A DNA stretch of 64,000 bases from Cytophagales bacterium (GTDB lineage Bacteria; Bacteroidota; Bacteroidia; Cytophagales; Cyclobacteriaceae), in assembly GCA_020402945.1 (NCBI GenBank), contig JADBYQ010000003.1, positions 62,001-126,000 of the forward strand, written 5' to 3'. This document shows positions 1-8,957 of the stretch, in pieces. The translations under genes were made by a program, and so were the position numbers. Below the pieces are notes generated by a model, which was not told the DNA's origin, made no database searches, and worked only from the letters and a program-made list of their open reading frames with translations. Within the stretch, counting starts at the first letter, position 1, and the number at the start of each line of letters is the position of its first letter.

Positions 1-644
1 GCCAGCGCACCCGTGTAGATGCAGTACGCAAATTAGAGAAGTTGGGAATTAAAGTGAGCGAAGATCACGTTTACACCAGCGCGATGGCAACCGGAAAATT
101 TTTAGCCAGTCAAATCCCCGGTGGCACCGCCTATGTCTTGGGTGAGGGTGGATTGATTTCCAGCTTACATGAAAATGGTATTACGTTAGTAAATTCCGAC
201 CCGGACTTTGTCGTGTTGGGAGAAGGTAGAAACTTTACGTTGGAAATGGTGCAGAAAGCAGTTGACATGGTTTTGGCTGGAGCAAAATTCGTGATCACCA
301 ATCGCGATCCATCGCCCAAGAAGAAGGGCTGGGACAATTTAGGTATTGCTGCTACGAGCGCGATGATTGAAGAAGCTACGGGCGTAAGAGCATTTGTAGT
401 AGGTAAACCTAGTCCTGTAATGATGCGCTCAGCCCGCAAAGCCCTCGGATTGGAAACAGCCGAGACTACTATTATTGGCGACACCATGGATACTGATATT
501 CGCGGTGGTGTGCAGATGGGTTACAAAACGATTTTAGTGCTAAGTGGCATTACAAAACGCGATACTCTTTCTCGCTATGCCTATAAACCGGATCTGGTGA
601 TCGATTCAGTCAACGAATTGAATTTGCCGTTGACTTGGTGGTAA
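1..644 (+). CDS. HAD-IIA (NagD-like) sugar-phosphate/nucleotide phosphatase, 5' truncated by the window
   Basis: The reading frame is open from base 3, so this is the C-terminal part of a longer gene; the TTG at 42 is internal. The visible 213 or so residues match the NagD/4-nitrophenylphosphatase branch of the HAD superfamily, cytosolic Mg-dependent phosphatases acting on small phosphorylated metabolites. Seen: an N-terminal QRTRVDAVRKLEKLGI stretch typical of the substrate-capping region, an FVITNRDPS segment, motif III lysine in GKPSPVMMRSA, and motif IV IIGDTMDTDIRGG with the acidic metal ligands. The nucleophile motif DxDGT must lie upstream of the window. The physiological substrate cannot be deduced. 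The next gene, an OsmC protein, follows after 43 bp in the same direction. Confidence 0.85.
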   Translation, partial: QRTRVDAVRKLEKLGIKVSEDHVYTSAMATGKFLASQIPGGTAYVLGEGGLISSLHENGITLVNSDPDFVVLGEGRNFTLEMVQKAVDMVLAGAKFVITNRDPSPKKKGWDNLGIAATSAMIEEATGVRAFVVGKPSPVMMRSARKALGLETAETTIIGDTMDTDIRGGVQMGYKTILVLSGITKRDTLSRYAYKPDLVIDSVNELNLPLTWW

Positions 645-687
645 AAATTGGATTCAAAAAAATTGTATAAATAAAAACAAACAAAAT

Positions 688-1098
688 ATGAAACGCACAG
701 CATCCGCACACTGGGAAGGAGATTTGAAAACGGGAAAGGGAAGCGTCTCCTCACAAAGTACTGTACTAAACAATACGCAGTATTCCTTCAAAACCCGATT
801 TGAAGATGGAGTTGGCACCAACCCAGAAGAATTGCTAGCTGCAGCACATGCGGGTTGCTTTACCATGGCCGTGAGCGCAGTACTTACACAAGCGGGTACT
901 CCCCCAACCTCACTGGATACTGTAGCGACATTAAATATGGAAGGACTAGATATCACCGGCATTCATCTTTCCATCCAAGGAAAAGTACCAAGTATTACTT
1001 CGGAAAAGTTTGTTGAAGTGACTAAAGGCGCAGAGAAAAATTGTATCATATCCAAAGCATTGAAAGTCACCATCACATCGGAATCGCTGTTGACGTAA
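688..1098 (+). CDS. OsmC family peroxiredoxin
   Basis: A 136-residue protein of normal OsmC length. OsmC/Ohr proteins reduce organic hydroperoxides in the cytosol with two redox cysteines, and both are present: Cys57 in the AAHAGCFTMA motif and Cys119 in GAEKNCIISKAL. The NPEELLAAAHA segment before Cys57 is characteristic of the family. The N-terminal HWEGDLKTGKGSVSS resembles classical OsmC rather than Ohr. It starts at an ATG 43 bp after the HAD gene, so they may be co-transcribed, and is followed by inverted repeats and a strong hairpin (1198-1238) before the leucine operon. Induction by osmotic or oxidative stress is inferred from the family only. Confidence 0.92.
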   Translation: MKRTASAHWEGDLKTGKGSVSSQSTVLNNTQYSFKTRFEDGVGTNPEELLAAAHAGCFTMAVSAVLTQAGTPPTSLDTVATLNMEGLDITGIHLSIQGKVPSITSEKFVEVTKGAEKNCIISKALKVTITSESLLT

Positions 1099-1197
1099 TC
1101 ATCAACTAACACTCGTAAGCGAGTAAATTTTTCTGCTGATTTGAATTACAAGTCGTAGAAAAATTCTCATCTTCGTAACGATAATTTAATATCAAAT

Positions 1198-1245
1198 CAA
1201 TCGCCCCGTTAATCATGAAAATGATGACGGGGCGATTGCATTTTA
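1198..1245 (+). terminator. strong GAAA-tetraloop hairpin between osmC and leuC: terminator or leader attenuator
   Basis: Bases 1198-1209 (CAATCGCCCCGT) pair perfectly with 1227-1238; inside this 12-bp stem an ATCAT/ATGAT helix closes a GAAA loop. The following CATTTT is a short U tract. It sits about 40 bp before the leuC ATG. Two weaker inverted repeats lie upstream (ACTCG/CGAGT at 1111-1124 and AATTTTTCT/AGAAAAATT at 1126-1134 and 1157-1165), so the whole 1111-1245 region can fold. It may end osmC transcription or act as a leu leader; the sequence does not decide which. Confidence 0.55.
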
Positions 1246-1283
1246 AAGGCATTACGCCAAACTAACAGTTGTTGAATAGAGAA

Positions 1284-2696
1284 ATGAGCCAGTTAAAACC
1301 GAAAACAATTTTTGAAAAGATTTGGGACAGCCATGTGGTGAAACGAGCGGAAGGCTACCCCGATGCACTGTTTATCGATCGCCATTTTATACATGAGGTA
1401 ACTAGTCCTCAAGCTTTTGACGGCTTGAAAAAACGGGGCATACAAGTTTTCAATACTTCGCGCACAACAGCCACAGCCGATCATAACGTGCCTACTAAGG
1501 ATCAGCATCTTCCAATTAAAGAAGCATTGTCGAGACATCAGGTAGAAACGCTTCGCAAAAATTGTAAAGAGTTTGGCGTTGAATTGTATGATTTAGGTCA
1601 TGCCTACCAGGGCATTGTTCACATCATCGGACCGGAGTTAGGATTAACACAACCTGGTATGACCATCGTGTGCGGAGATAGCCACACCTCCACACACGGA
1701 GCGTTTGGAAATATTGCCTTTGGAATTGGTACCAGCGAAGTAGAACAGGTTTTGGCCACTCAATGTATTTTGCAATACAAGCCCAAGACGATGAAGATCG
1801 AAATCAATGGCAAATTAGGTAAGGGTGTGGTGAGCAAGGATATTATTTTATACATCATCTCAAAAATATCAGCCAGTGGTGCCACTGGCTTTTTTGTGGA
1901 ATATGCCGGACAAACAATCACAAATCTTTCCATGGAAGCACGCATGACGATTTGCAACATGAGTATTGAGATGGGCGCACGTGGTGGATTAATTGCTCCA
2001 GATGAAACCACTTTCAATTATATCAGAGGAAGGAAGTTTGCTCCGCAGGGTGAAGCGTTCGATCGTAAAGTAGAAGAATGGAAAAAATTGAAAACAGATG
2101 ACGGGGCAACCTATGATTCTGTTTTAACATTTGATGCAGCTGATATCGGTCCTATGATTACCTATGGAACAAATCCGGGTATGGGTATGAAAGTAACGGA
2201 TCGAATTCCCACTGTGGAAGAGTTAAAAGAGATCAGCGAACAACATTCATTTACCAAATCATTAGAGTACATGGGTCTTGAGCCAGGCTCCTCATTGCTT
2301 GGCAAATCCATCGATTATGTATTCATTGGAAGTTGTACGAATGCTCGCATAGAAGATTTACGGCTAGTGGCAGATATGGTGAAAGGAAAAACCAAAGCCT
2401 CTAACGTGGAAGTTTGGGTAGTGCCTGGTTCGAAACAGGTAGAAGATCAAGCACGGAGAGAAGGACTTGATAAAATATTTGAGGCAGCAGGTTTTGAGCT
2501 ACGAAGTCCGGGTTGCTCAGCATGTCTGGGCATGAACGAGGATAAAGTGCCAGCAGGAAAATATTGCATTAGCACGTCAAACAGAAACTTTGAAGGACGA
2601 CAAGGCCCGAAGTCAAGAACATTTTTGGCAAGTCCTCTGAGTGCAGCCGCTGCCGCGATTACCGGGAGAGTGACTGATGTAAGAGAGTTTGTATAA
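1284..2696 (+). CDS. leuC: 3-isopropylmalate dehydratase large subunit
   Basis: Catalytic 4Fe-4S subunit of isopropylmalate isomerase, which converts 2- to 3-isopropylmalate in leucine synthesis. 470 residues from the ATG at 1284, the usual length; an upstream in-frame TTG at 1269 would add only five residues. Cluster cysteines are visible in [11 protein letters not shown] and in [12 protein letters not shown] near the C-terminus, and the aconitase-fold signatures [20 protein letters not shown] and NRNFEGRQG are intact. First gene of leuC-leuD-leuB-leuA, all on one strand with 69, 73 and 39 bp gaps. No ilv genes lie in the window. Control may act through the structured region just upstream. 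Confidence 0.97.
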   Translation: MSQLKPKTIFEKIWDSHVVKRAEGYPDALFIDRHFIHEVTSPQAFDGLKKRGIQVFNTSRTTATADHNVPTKDQHLPIKEALSRHQVETLRKNCKEFGVELYDLGHAYQGIVHIIGPELGLTQPGMTIVCGDSHTSTHGAFGNIAFGIGTSEVEQVLATQCILQYKPKTMKIEINGKLGKGVVSKDIILYIISKISASGATGFFVEYAGQTITNLSMEARMTICNMSIEMGARGGLIAPDETTFNYIRGRKFAPQGEAFDRKVEEWKKLKTDDGATYDSVLTFDAADIGPMITYGTNPGMGMKVTDRIPTVEELKEISEQHSFTKSLEYMGLEPGSSLLGKSIDYVFIGSCTNARIEDLRLVADMVKGKTKASNVEVWVVPGSKQVEDQARREGLDKIFEAAGFELRSPGCSACLGMNEDKVPAGKYCISTSNRNFEGRQGPKSRTFLASPLSAAAAAITGRVTDVREFV

Positions 2697-2704
2697 TCGA
2701 TGTT

Positions 2705-2757
2705 CGTTGTTGGTTGATCGTTAGTCGCGAATAACCAAGAACGAAAAACTAACAACG
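2705..2757 (+). repeat. palindromic spacer element between leuC and leuD
   Basis: CGTTGTTGGTT (2705-2715) pairs with AACTAACAACG (2747-2757) over 11 bp with one G-U pair, and TCGTT/AACGA pair inside. The same TTGTTCG/CGAACAA vocabulary recurs in the leuD-leuB spacer. It fills almost the whole gap without overlapping either gene. Role unknown: an mRNA-stabilising hairpin or a copy of a dispersed repeat are both possible. Confidence 0.6.
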
Positions 2758-2765
2758 AGTAAGAA

Positions 2766-3350
2766 ATGAGTAAAGATAAATTCACAACACTAAAAACAAC
2801 TGCCGTTCCTCTGCCCAACGAAAACATTGACACGGATCAGATTATTCCGGCACGTTTTCTAAAAGCAACTACCCGTGAAGGCTTTGGCGACAATCTGTTT
2901 CGCGATTGGCGGTATGATGCTGAAAATAATCAGATACCAGAATTTGTGCTGAATGACAACAAATATTCAGGGAAGATATTAGTGGCTGGGAAAAACTTTG
3001 GTTGTGGAAGTAGTAGAGAGCATGCCGCATGGGCCATTTATGACTATGGTTTTCGAGTGGTTGTGTCCAGTTTCTTTGCTGACATATTTAAGAACAACGC
3101 CTTAAATAATGGCTTGCTCCCCATTGTAGTTTCTGACCAATTTCTAAAGCAAATGCTACAAGCAGTCGAGGAAAAACCCTCTACAGAAATTGTAGTCGAC
3201 TTAGAAAACCAAATTCTGCAAGTAGGTGCAGTAAAGGAAAGCTTTGAGATCAACAAGTATAAAAAAACCTGTATGATCAACGGGTATGATGATATTGATT
3301 ACTTGTTGAGTCTGAATAAAGAGATCAGGGAATTTGATGTAGCACATTAG
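2766..3350 (+). CDS. leuD: 3-isopropylmalate dehydratase small subunit
   Basis: Swivel-domain subunit that pairs with LeuC to form the heterodimeric isomerase. 194 residues, normal for LeuD. Signatures: [13 protein letters not shown] near the N-terminus and [15 protein letters not shown] around residues 74-90, followed by the conserved [18 protein letters not shown] segment. The ATG follows GAGTAAGAA, a weak purine-rich site. It lies 69 bp after leuC and 73 bp before leuB in the same operon. Confidence 0.97.
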   Translation: MSKDKFTTLKTTAVPLPNENIDTDQIIPARFLKATTREGFGDNLFRDWRYDAENNQIPEFVLNDNKYSGKILVAGKNFGCGSSREHAAWAIYDYGFRVVVSSFFADIFKNNALNNGLLPIVVSDQFLKQMLQAVEEKPSTEIVVDLENQILQVGAVKESFEINKYKKTCMINGYDDIDYLLSLNKEIREFDVAH

Positions 3351-3351
3351 C

Positions 3352-3420
3352 CGTTGCTCGTTCTTAGTTGTTCGTTATTCGAGATGGCGAACAACTACCA
3401 ACGAACAACCAACAACGAAG
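3352..3420 (+). repeat. palindromic spacer element between leuD and leuB
   Basis: TAGTTGTTCG (3365-3374) pairs perfectly with CGAACAACTA (3388-3397), and the flanks extend it imperfectly (CGTTGCTCGTT against AACAACG-rich sequence up to 3416). It begins one base after the leuD stop and ends just before the leuB ATG. It uses the same short words as the leuC-leuD element but is not a simple copy of it. Confidence 0.6.
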
Positions 3421-3423
3421 GAA

Positions 3424-4521
3424 ATGAAAAAGAAGATAGTAATCCTCCCAGGCGATGGCATCGGCAAAGAAGTGACAGCCGAAGGAAAAAAGGTATTGGA
3501 AAAAATAGCCGAGTTGTTCGATCATCAATTTGAATTTGATGAAGCACAAATTGGTCACGATGCGATTGAAGCTAGTGGCAATCCGCTTCCGAACGAAACA
3601 CTTGCAAAACTGAAAAATTGTGACGCGATTTTGTTTGGTGCGGTCGGTCATCCAAAATATGACAACGACCCAACATTGAAAGTACGACCGGAACAAGGCT
3701 TATTGAAAATGCGTAAAGAACTCGGCCTTTATGCCAATCTCCGTCCAATCAAATTGTTTGATGAGTTGTTGAAGGCCTCAAGCATCAAAGCAGAAATATT
3801 GAAAGGTTCTGACATTCTTTTCTTCCGTGAATTGACAGGTGATGTTTATTTCGGAGAGAAGGGAAGAAAGGATGATGGGAACACCGCCTTTGATCTGATG
3901 ATCTATCAGCGGTATGAAGTAGAACGCATTGCCCACAAAGCTTTCCAGGCAGCACGCACCCGCAAAAAGAAAGTCACCTCGGTAGACAAGGCGAACGTAT
4001 TGGAGAGTTCACGTCTATGGAGGCAAGTCGTTACTGAAATAGGTAAACTGTATCCGGATGTTGAATTGGAACATCAGTTTGTAGATTCGGCTGCTATGAA
4101 GCTGATTCAAAATCCTAGAAGCTTCGATGTGGTTGTTACAGGAAATCTATTTGGTGACATACTTACAGATGAGGCTTCGCAGATTGCCGGTTCGATGGGG
4201 ATGTTGGCGTCTGCATCGGTTGGGGACACAGTTGGTTTGTACGAACCTATCCACGGAAGTGCACATGATATCACTGGCAAGGGAATTGCCAATCCGCTCG
4301 CATCTATTTTATCTGTTGCCTTAATGCTGGATATTTCATTTGGCTTAAAAGAAGAATCAGAAACTATTATCAAAGCAGTAGAGCAAACACTGAAAGCTGG
4401 CTATCGCACAACAGATATTGCCGATTCGCATACCGATAAAAATAAAATTTTAAACACAAGCAATATGGGAAGTTTAGTAGTTGAGAAACTTGAAAAAGTG
4501 ACAAGCGCTCAAGCTGTTTAA
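3424..4521 (+). CDS. leuB: 3-isopropylmalate dehydrogenase
   Basis: NAD-dependent oxidative decarboxylase that makes 2-oxoisocaproate from 3-isopropylmalate. 365 residues, the normal length. Seen: the N-terminal ILPGDGIGKEV, substrate-binding arginines in RKELGLYANLRPIKLF, the FRELTGDVYFGEKG loop, and the metal/NAD region NLFGDILTDEASQIAGSMGMLASAS followed by EPIHGSAHDITGKGIANP. The E-P-I-H-G-S-A-H-D loop fits IPMDH rather than isocitrate dehydrogenase. ATG at 3424 follows GAAGGA. Third gene of the leu operon. Confidence 0.97.
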   Translation: MKKKIVILPGDGIGKEVTAEGKKVLEKIAELFDHQFEFDEAQIGHDAIEASGNPLPNETLAKLKNCDAILFGAVGHPKYDNDPTLKVRPEQGLLKMRKELGLYANLRPIKLFDELLKASSIKAEILKGSDILFFRELTGDVYFGEKGRKDDGNTAFDLMIYQRYEVERIAHKAFQAARTRKKKVTSVDKANVLESSRLWRQVVTEIGKLYPDVELEHQFVDSAAMKLIQNPRSFDVVVTGNLFGDILTDEASQIAGSMGMLASASVGDTVGLYEPIHGSAHDITGKGIANPLASILSVALMLDISFGLKEESETIIKAVEQTLKAGYRTTDIADSHTDKNKILNTSNMGSLVVEKLEKVTSAQAV

Positions 4522-4555
4522 TATTCTAAATTCTGACTTCAATATTCTAAATTCT
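4520..4555 (+). repeat. direct repeat in the leuB-leuA spacer
   Basis: The 15-mer AATATTCTAAATTCT occurs at 4520-4534 and again at 4541-4555, a 21-bp period that fills the 39-bp spacer up to the leuA ATG. It resembles the other AT-rich word repeats in this window (27811-27838 and 31952-31986). Confidence 0.65.
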
Positions 4556-4560
4556 AATTT

Positions 4561-5721
4561 ATGAGCCACAAAATCCAAATATTCGACACCACTCTTCGCG
4601 ATGGCGAACAAGTGCCCGGTTGTCAACTAAAGACTGACGAGAAAGTAATTATTGCGAAAGAATTGGAAGCATTGGGTGTGGATGTGATAGAAGCAGGCTT
4701 TCCAATTTCGAGTCCGGGGGATTTTCTTTCTGTTGTGGAAATCTCGAAGGCAGTGAAGAATGTTACTGTTTGCGGACTGACTCGCTCGAAAAAAGATGAT
4801 ATCGATGTAGCTGCCGAAGCGCTGCATCATGCCAAGCATGGACGCATTCACACGGGTATTGGTTCAAGTGATGTGCATATCAAACACAAATTCAAATCAT
4901 CGCGCGAGCAAGTGCTGGAGCAAGGCGTGTGGGCCGTGAAGTATGCTAAAGCAAAAGGATATGAAGTCGAATTTTTTGCCGAAGACGCGGGTCGTGCTGA
5001 TCTGGCCTTTTTAGCTCAACTGACTGAGGCTGTGATTTCGGCAGGAGCTGATGTTGTAAATATTCCAGACACTACTGGCTACTGCTTGCCGCATTTGTAT
5101 GGGAAACGTATTCAGTATCTATTTGAAAATGTAAAGAACATAGACAAGGCTGTCATCTCTGTTCATTGTCACAATGATTTAGGGCTGGCAACCGCTAATA
5201 CTATTGCTGGTTTAACGAACGGTGCAAGGCAGGCAGAAGTCACCATCAATGGAATTGGTGAGCGGGCCGGCAATACTTCTTTAGAAGAAGTGGCGATGAT
5301 TTTGCAAGTGCATAAAGTTCTAGATCTATATACCAACATCAAGTCCGAACGGATTTTTGAAATTAGTCAGATGGTGCGCGAAATGATGCACATGCCGGTT
5401 CAACCGAACAAAGCGATCGTTGGAAAGAATGCCTTCTCTCACTCTTCGGGAATTCATCAAGACGGTTTCTTGAAACATGCCGAGAACTATGAGATCATCA
5501 ATCCAGCGGACGTAGGGGTTCCGAATTCTTCGATCCTGCTTACAGCTCGTAGCGGTCGCGCGGCTTTAAAACATCGTGCAGAGTTACTAGGTTATCACTT
5601 CGAAGGCGAAGAACTAAATACGCTTTATGAAAACTTCTTGATCGTGGCAGACGAAAAGGGGAACGTAGACAATGAAGATTTGCAAGTACTTGTGGGAAAC
5701 ATGCCCGTGTTGTCTCGTTGA
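4561..5721 (+). CDS. leuA: 2-isopropylmalate synthase, short form without the allosteric domain
   Basis: Condenses 2-oxoisovalerate with acetyl-CoA, the committed step of leucine synthesis. 386 residues. The DRE-TIM catalytic barrel is complete: [14 protein letters not shown] at the start, [11 protein letters not shown], the [13 protein letters not shown] metal site and [14 protein letters not shown], then [13 protein letters not shown] of the linker. The protein ends soon after this linker, so the C-terminal leucine-binding domain of about 500-residue LeuA enzymes is absent. Homocitrate or citramalate synthase are alternatives for a short form, but position in leuCDB makes LeuA most likely. 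Feedback inhibition by leucine would need another mechanism. Confidence 0.92.
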   Translation: MSHKIQIFDTTLRDGEQVPGCQLKTDEKVIIAKELEALGVDVIEAGFPISSPGDFLSVVEISKAVKNVTVCGLTRSKKDDIDVAAEALHHAKHGRIHTGIGSSDVHIKHKFKSSREQVLEQGVWAVKYAKAKGYEVEFFAEDAGRADLAFLAQLTEAVISAGADVVNIPDTTGYCLPHLYGKRIQYLFENVKNIDKAVISVHCHNDLGLATANTIAGLTNGARQAEVTINGIGERAGNTSLEEVAMILQVHKVLDLYTNIKSERIFEISQMVREMMHMPVQPNKAIVGKNAFSHSSGIHQDGFLKHAENYEIINPADVGVPNSSILLTARSGRAALKHRAELLGYHFEGEELNTLYENFLIVADEKGNVDNEDLQVLVGNMPVLSR

Positions 5722-5822
5722 TACTAGTAAAGTATAAGGGAGTTGTTTTGAAAAATTTTATTTCAAAATAGGGCACTTGGTTTTTGCTTGAACTCTAGCC
5801 ACATTTGCCTTCACCAAAGCCT

Positions 5823-7046
5823 ATGGAAAAAATGCCACTCACCGACCGCAAGTACGTCCCTACATTCATCTTCGTCACCAGCTTGTTTATGCTTTGGGGC
5901 ATTGCCATTTCTATGGGCGATGTGCTGAACCGGCATTTTCAAAAGGTATTGGGAGTTTCCTTAGCACAATCCGGTCTCGTACAGTTTTCTATTTTTGGTG
6001 CCTACTTTGTAATGGGCATTCCTGCCGGACTGTTCATGAGAAAATACGGTTATAAAAATGGGGTCATTGTTGGCCTTTGCCTTTATGCGTTGGGAGCTTT
6101 TCTTTTCATTCCCGCTGCCGGAGCTGAATCCTTTGGATTTTTTAGAATTGCCCTGTTTATCCTTGCCTGTGGCCTGGCTACTTTAGAAGCTGTTGCACAT
6201 CCGTTCACCGCTGCCTTGGGTGACGAGCGAAAATCTGAACAACGATTAAATTTTTCTCAAACCTTCAACGCAGTAGGTACTATCATTGGACCAATTTTGG
6301 GTGGCGTTTTCATTTTGGGTGACGTGCTTACGGGCGATACACAAGCAGACTTATTCTCTGTGAAAATGTTGTACTCGGCCATTGGCGCTACTGTTTTCAT
6401 TATTGCTGTTGCCTTTTGGTTTACGAAAGTTCCTCCCCTGCAGGAAGCCAGAAATGCAACCGGCACACAGCGAAGCTATCGCGATCTTTTTCAGTACAAG
6501 CATTTTAAATGGGCGGTTGTCGCTCAGTTTTTTAATGTTGCTGCTCAGGGGGGAACATGGGCATTCTTTATCAATTACGCGGTAAAATATATGCCCGGTA
6601 TGCTTGATCAACATGCAGCATTATACTTTTCATTAAGTATGGGCATGATGCTTTTGGGAAGAATAATTGGCACCTACCTGATGACATTTATTGCGCCAAA
6701 TAAATTACTCGCACTATTTTGTTTGGGTAGCATCGCCATGTGCCTGGTGATCTCGCAGCACATGGGCTGGCTTTCTTTTGCCTGTTTGATCGGGTTGCAA
6801 TTCACTTTCTCGATCATGTTCCCTACTATTTTTGGTTTAGGAATGAAAAACCTGAACGACTTGCGAGAGAAAGCGTCTTCCTTTATCGTGATGGGCGTAG
6901 TGGGTGGTGCCGTGTTCCCACCTATCATGGGTTATGTGGCTGACAAAACCAGTGTAGCCACCTCCTACCTCCTGCCGATCATTTGTTATTTTATGATTTT
7001 CCTTTTTGCCGTAAAATTCTACAAGCCGCAAGAACTGGAGCGTTAG
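5823..7046 (+). CDS. sugar MFS transporter, FucP/GluP family
   Basis: About 407 residues with roughly 12 hydrophobic segments, an inner-membrane proton-sugar symporter of the FucP family (fucose, glucose/galactose or related sugars). Family features: the N-terminal FVTSLFMLWGIAISMGDVLN helix, GIPAGLFMRKYGYKNG between TM2 and TM3, a mid-N-domain EAVAHPFTAALGDER loop, and RLNFSQTFNAVGTIIGPILGG. Start taken at ATG 5823; a TTG at 5805 would add six residues and neither has a clear ribosome site. The upstream spacer contains a TTTTGAAA/TTTCAAAA inverted repeat. The stop overlaps the end of the convergent gene at 7043 by 4 bp. The substrate cannot be fixed from sequence. Confidence 0.88.
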   Translation: MEKMPLTDRKYVPTFIFVTSLFMLWGIAISMGDVLNRHFQKVLGVSLAQSGLVQFSIFGAYFVMGIPAGLFMRKYGYKNGVIVGLCLYALGAFLFIPAAGAESFGFFRIALFILACGLATLEAVAHPFTAALGDERKSEQRLNFSQTFNAVGTIIGPILGGVFILGDVLTGDTQADLFSVKMLYSAIGATVFIIAVAFWFTKVPPLQEARNATGTQRSYRDLFQYKHFKWAVVAQFFNVAAQGGTWAFFINYAVKYMPGMLDQHAALYFSLSMGMMLLGRIIGTYLMTFIAPNKLLALFCLGSIAMCLVISQHMGWLSFACLIGLQFTFSIMFPTIFGLGMKNLNDLREKASSFIVMGVVGGAVFPPIMGYVADKTSVATSYLLPIICYFMIFLFAVKFYKPQELER

Positions 7047-7618
7047 AATTGATAGGCCACCAGCCCGCTGATAGCCATTACGGAATCTTCTGTCTTGGCG
7101 ACATTTAAATACTTGAACTCCCCTCCTATTTTGAAATGTTTACCGATTGGCTTAAGATATAATGCCGTTGCCTGAAACGTGGCGAAGGAAGTCTGACTGT
7201 TCTCCGCAAGACTACCAAGCACGTTCGCCTCAGAAGTAAGAATTGTGACCCCCGTGCCCGTAGAGACAAAAAAGTTTTTATAGACGTGCATTCGAATGGT
7301 GAGCAGGATAGGAACGGCAGCTAACGAAACCCGAGCAGTGCTACCCGAAGGCGTAATCCGCGAAGCGGAATAAAAAGTATAGTAGCCCGATTCGAAGCCA
7401 AGTGCGAGTCGGTGCTCCGGTTCCCACATGATTAGGCCATTAAAGCCAAGGCTATTTTCATCTACCACGTCAGCTCCAATCCGCAACGTGTTGAAGTAAT
7501 GAACAAATCCTATACCTGCCGAAATGGAATAACGCGTAGTGCGGGTAGGCGTAGATTGGCAAAATGTATTGAAAGTTGTAACACCCAGACCAATGATTAA
7601 TAAAAGGTATTTCATCAT
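7043..7618 (-). CDS. putative outer-membrane beta-barrel protein
   Basis: 191 residues with a signal peptide (MMKYLLLIIGLGVTTFNTFCQ, cleavage likely after Cys-Gln), then alternating polar/hydrophobic stretches such as SAGIGFVHYFNTLRIG, ALGFESGYYTFY, LLTIRMHVYKNFFVSTG and HFKIGGEFKYLNV, ending in a Phe (VAYQF) as expected for Bam-assembled barrels. An 8-stranded OmpA/porin-like fold is inferred; no specific family is recognised. Its start overlaps the stop of the upstream phosphodiesterase gene (7615) by 4 bp, so the two are probably translated from one message. Confidence 0.6.
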   Translation of the reverse strand: MMKYLLLIIGLGVTTFNTFCQSTPTRTTRYSISAGIGFVHYFNTLRIGADVVDENSLGFNGLIMWEPEHRLALGFESGYYTFYSASRITPSGSTARVSLAAVPILLTIRMHVYKNFFVSTGTGVTILTSEANVLGSLAENSQTSFATFQATALYLKPIGKHFKIGGEFKYLNVAKTEDSVMAISGLVAYQF

Positions 7619-8865
7619 TGGAGGATGTAGTGGTAGTAGGTAACCAGCGATGGGTAATTAGTCAGCAACCCGTCAAACTCACCCTCATTGATATATTGTC
7701 GAATGAAAGCGGGTACATCAATGGTCCAACAAATTACTTTACGACCTTCTGCTTGCATTTGTAAGACCAAATCGTTTTGCGTTCCCAGAGTCCAACGAGG
7801 CCCCCAAACTTTAGCATTCAATGCTCGAGCCTGATCTGGACTTAACTCACAAAGCGATGGAATCGCTTCAAATCCTGGTGTGGCCAGCAACCCATTATAG
7901 ATATCTTGGGAGGGAACACCCATAAATACTTCCAACTTACGCCCCTTTGACAGGGCCTTTTTTAAAATCCTTTCCTGAATTGGTTTTACATATGAGATTG
8001 CCTCCAGTCCCTCTTCGGCTTTCATGTCCAGCCATACAAACTCCAGCTTAGTGCTGTCGACTACAAAATCAAGAGCTTCTTCCAGTTTTGGTATTTTTTC
8101 GCCCCGAATCAGCCAAACAAAAGTGTTGATCTGCGCATAGGTAAAACTATTGATATTTCCATTCAACGGTCCCTTGATAGTGAGGCGAATATTGATGTCT
8201 TCATCGTGATAGAGTACCGGTACTTTGTCTTTCGTAAGTCGAATGTCTATTTCGATGCCATTGGAACCCAGATGTTCGGTAAAATTAATCATGCGAATGC
8301 TATTCTCAGAAGCAGGTAACCGATCGGACGTTCTACCCCCCGCACGATGAGCGACCACAAAAAAATCCTTTGACTTTACCTCAGCAGAAAACGGACGGAG
8401 GTATTGCAACGTAAATTCCTGATTGGGCGCGGCATCGCCATTTCCATAGACACCTTTGATCTGTGTGTTGGTGCTTGGCAAACCCTTCAACAGGTTTCTG
8501 GCACCCTCTGTTTTCGCAATTGCGAATGAGGCGAGACCTGCTGCGTCACTTTGGGGATTGCGCCAATAGCCCTGTAAAAAAATAGTAGAATCTTTAAACC
8601 CTGTTGGCAACACGATGTAGTTGTTATTGCTAAAAATCGAAAGTCGATCTCCCCGCCATTTCACCACCACTTGTTCTCCAAATCGTTCGCTACCCCTTAC
8701 CACACGGTAAACTCCGTCCATCACGGGCTTGGTTGCCTCCGGAATCTTTGTGAGTCCGCTTATGGGTGGCAGCAGGCGCGGTACAATAATTGGATTCTCT
8801 GTGGTGCAGCGCACTGAAATCGCTCCATATACAACTACCAACAAAAGACGAATGGCTATTTTCAT
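7615..8865 (-). CDS. exported glycerophosphodiester phosphodiesterase family protein
   Basis: About 416 residues. GDPD enzymes hydrolyse glycerophosphodiesters to glycerol 3-phosphate and an alcohol. Catalytic features: AHRAGG near residue 173, ENSIRM, then EIDIRLTKDKVPVLYHDED with the metal-binding Glu/Asp and second His, LDMK, and the C-terminal VICWTIDVPAFIRQYINEG and DGLLTNYP. Start chosen at ATG 8865, giving a hydrophobic signal and a Cys at residue 20; Arg just before that Cys is atypical for a lipobox, so lipoprotein status is uncertain. Residues 30-165 form an extra N-terminal beta-rich region I do not recognise. It is coupled to the downstream barrel gene, suggesting an envelope role in phosphodiester scavenging. 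Confidence 0.85.
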   Translation of the reverse strand: MKIAIRLLLVVVYGAISVRCTTENPIIVPRLLPPISGLTKIPEATKPVMDGVYRVVRGSERFGEQVVVKWRGDRLSIFSNNNYIVLPTGFKDSTIFLQGYWRNPQSDAAGLASFAIAKTEGARNLLKGLPSTNTQIKGVYGNGDAAPNQEFTLQYLRPFSAEVKSKDFFVVAHRAGGRTSDRLPASENSIRMINFTEHLGSNGIEIDIRLTKDKVPVLYHDEDINIRLTIKGPLNGNINSFTYAQINTFVWLIRGEKIPKLEEALDFVVDSTKLEFVWLDMKAEEGLEAISYVKPIQERILKKALSKGRKLEVFMGVPSQDIYNGLLATPGFEAIPSLCELSPDQARALNAKVWGPRWTLGTQNDLVLQMQAEGRKVICWTIDVPAFIRQYINEGEFDGLLTNYPSLVTYYHYILQ

Positions 8866-8957
8866 TTTCTTATTAAAGATTCTAAAGCGACTTCGACAAG
8901 CTCCGTCTGACATGCTGTTTCATTCACGATTCCAAAATGAGCTGTCCATAATTTGTT

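Noticed and set aside
1215-1265. Short ATG frame (MKMMTGRLHFKGITPN) overlapping the leuC upstream hairpin as a leader peptide
   Set aside because: It has one leucine codon only and lies mostly inside the hairpin; no ribosome site. Not evidence for leucine attenuation.
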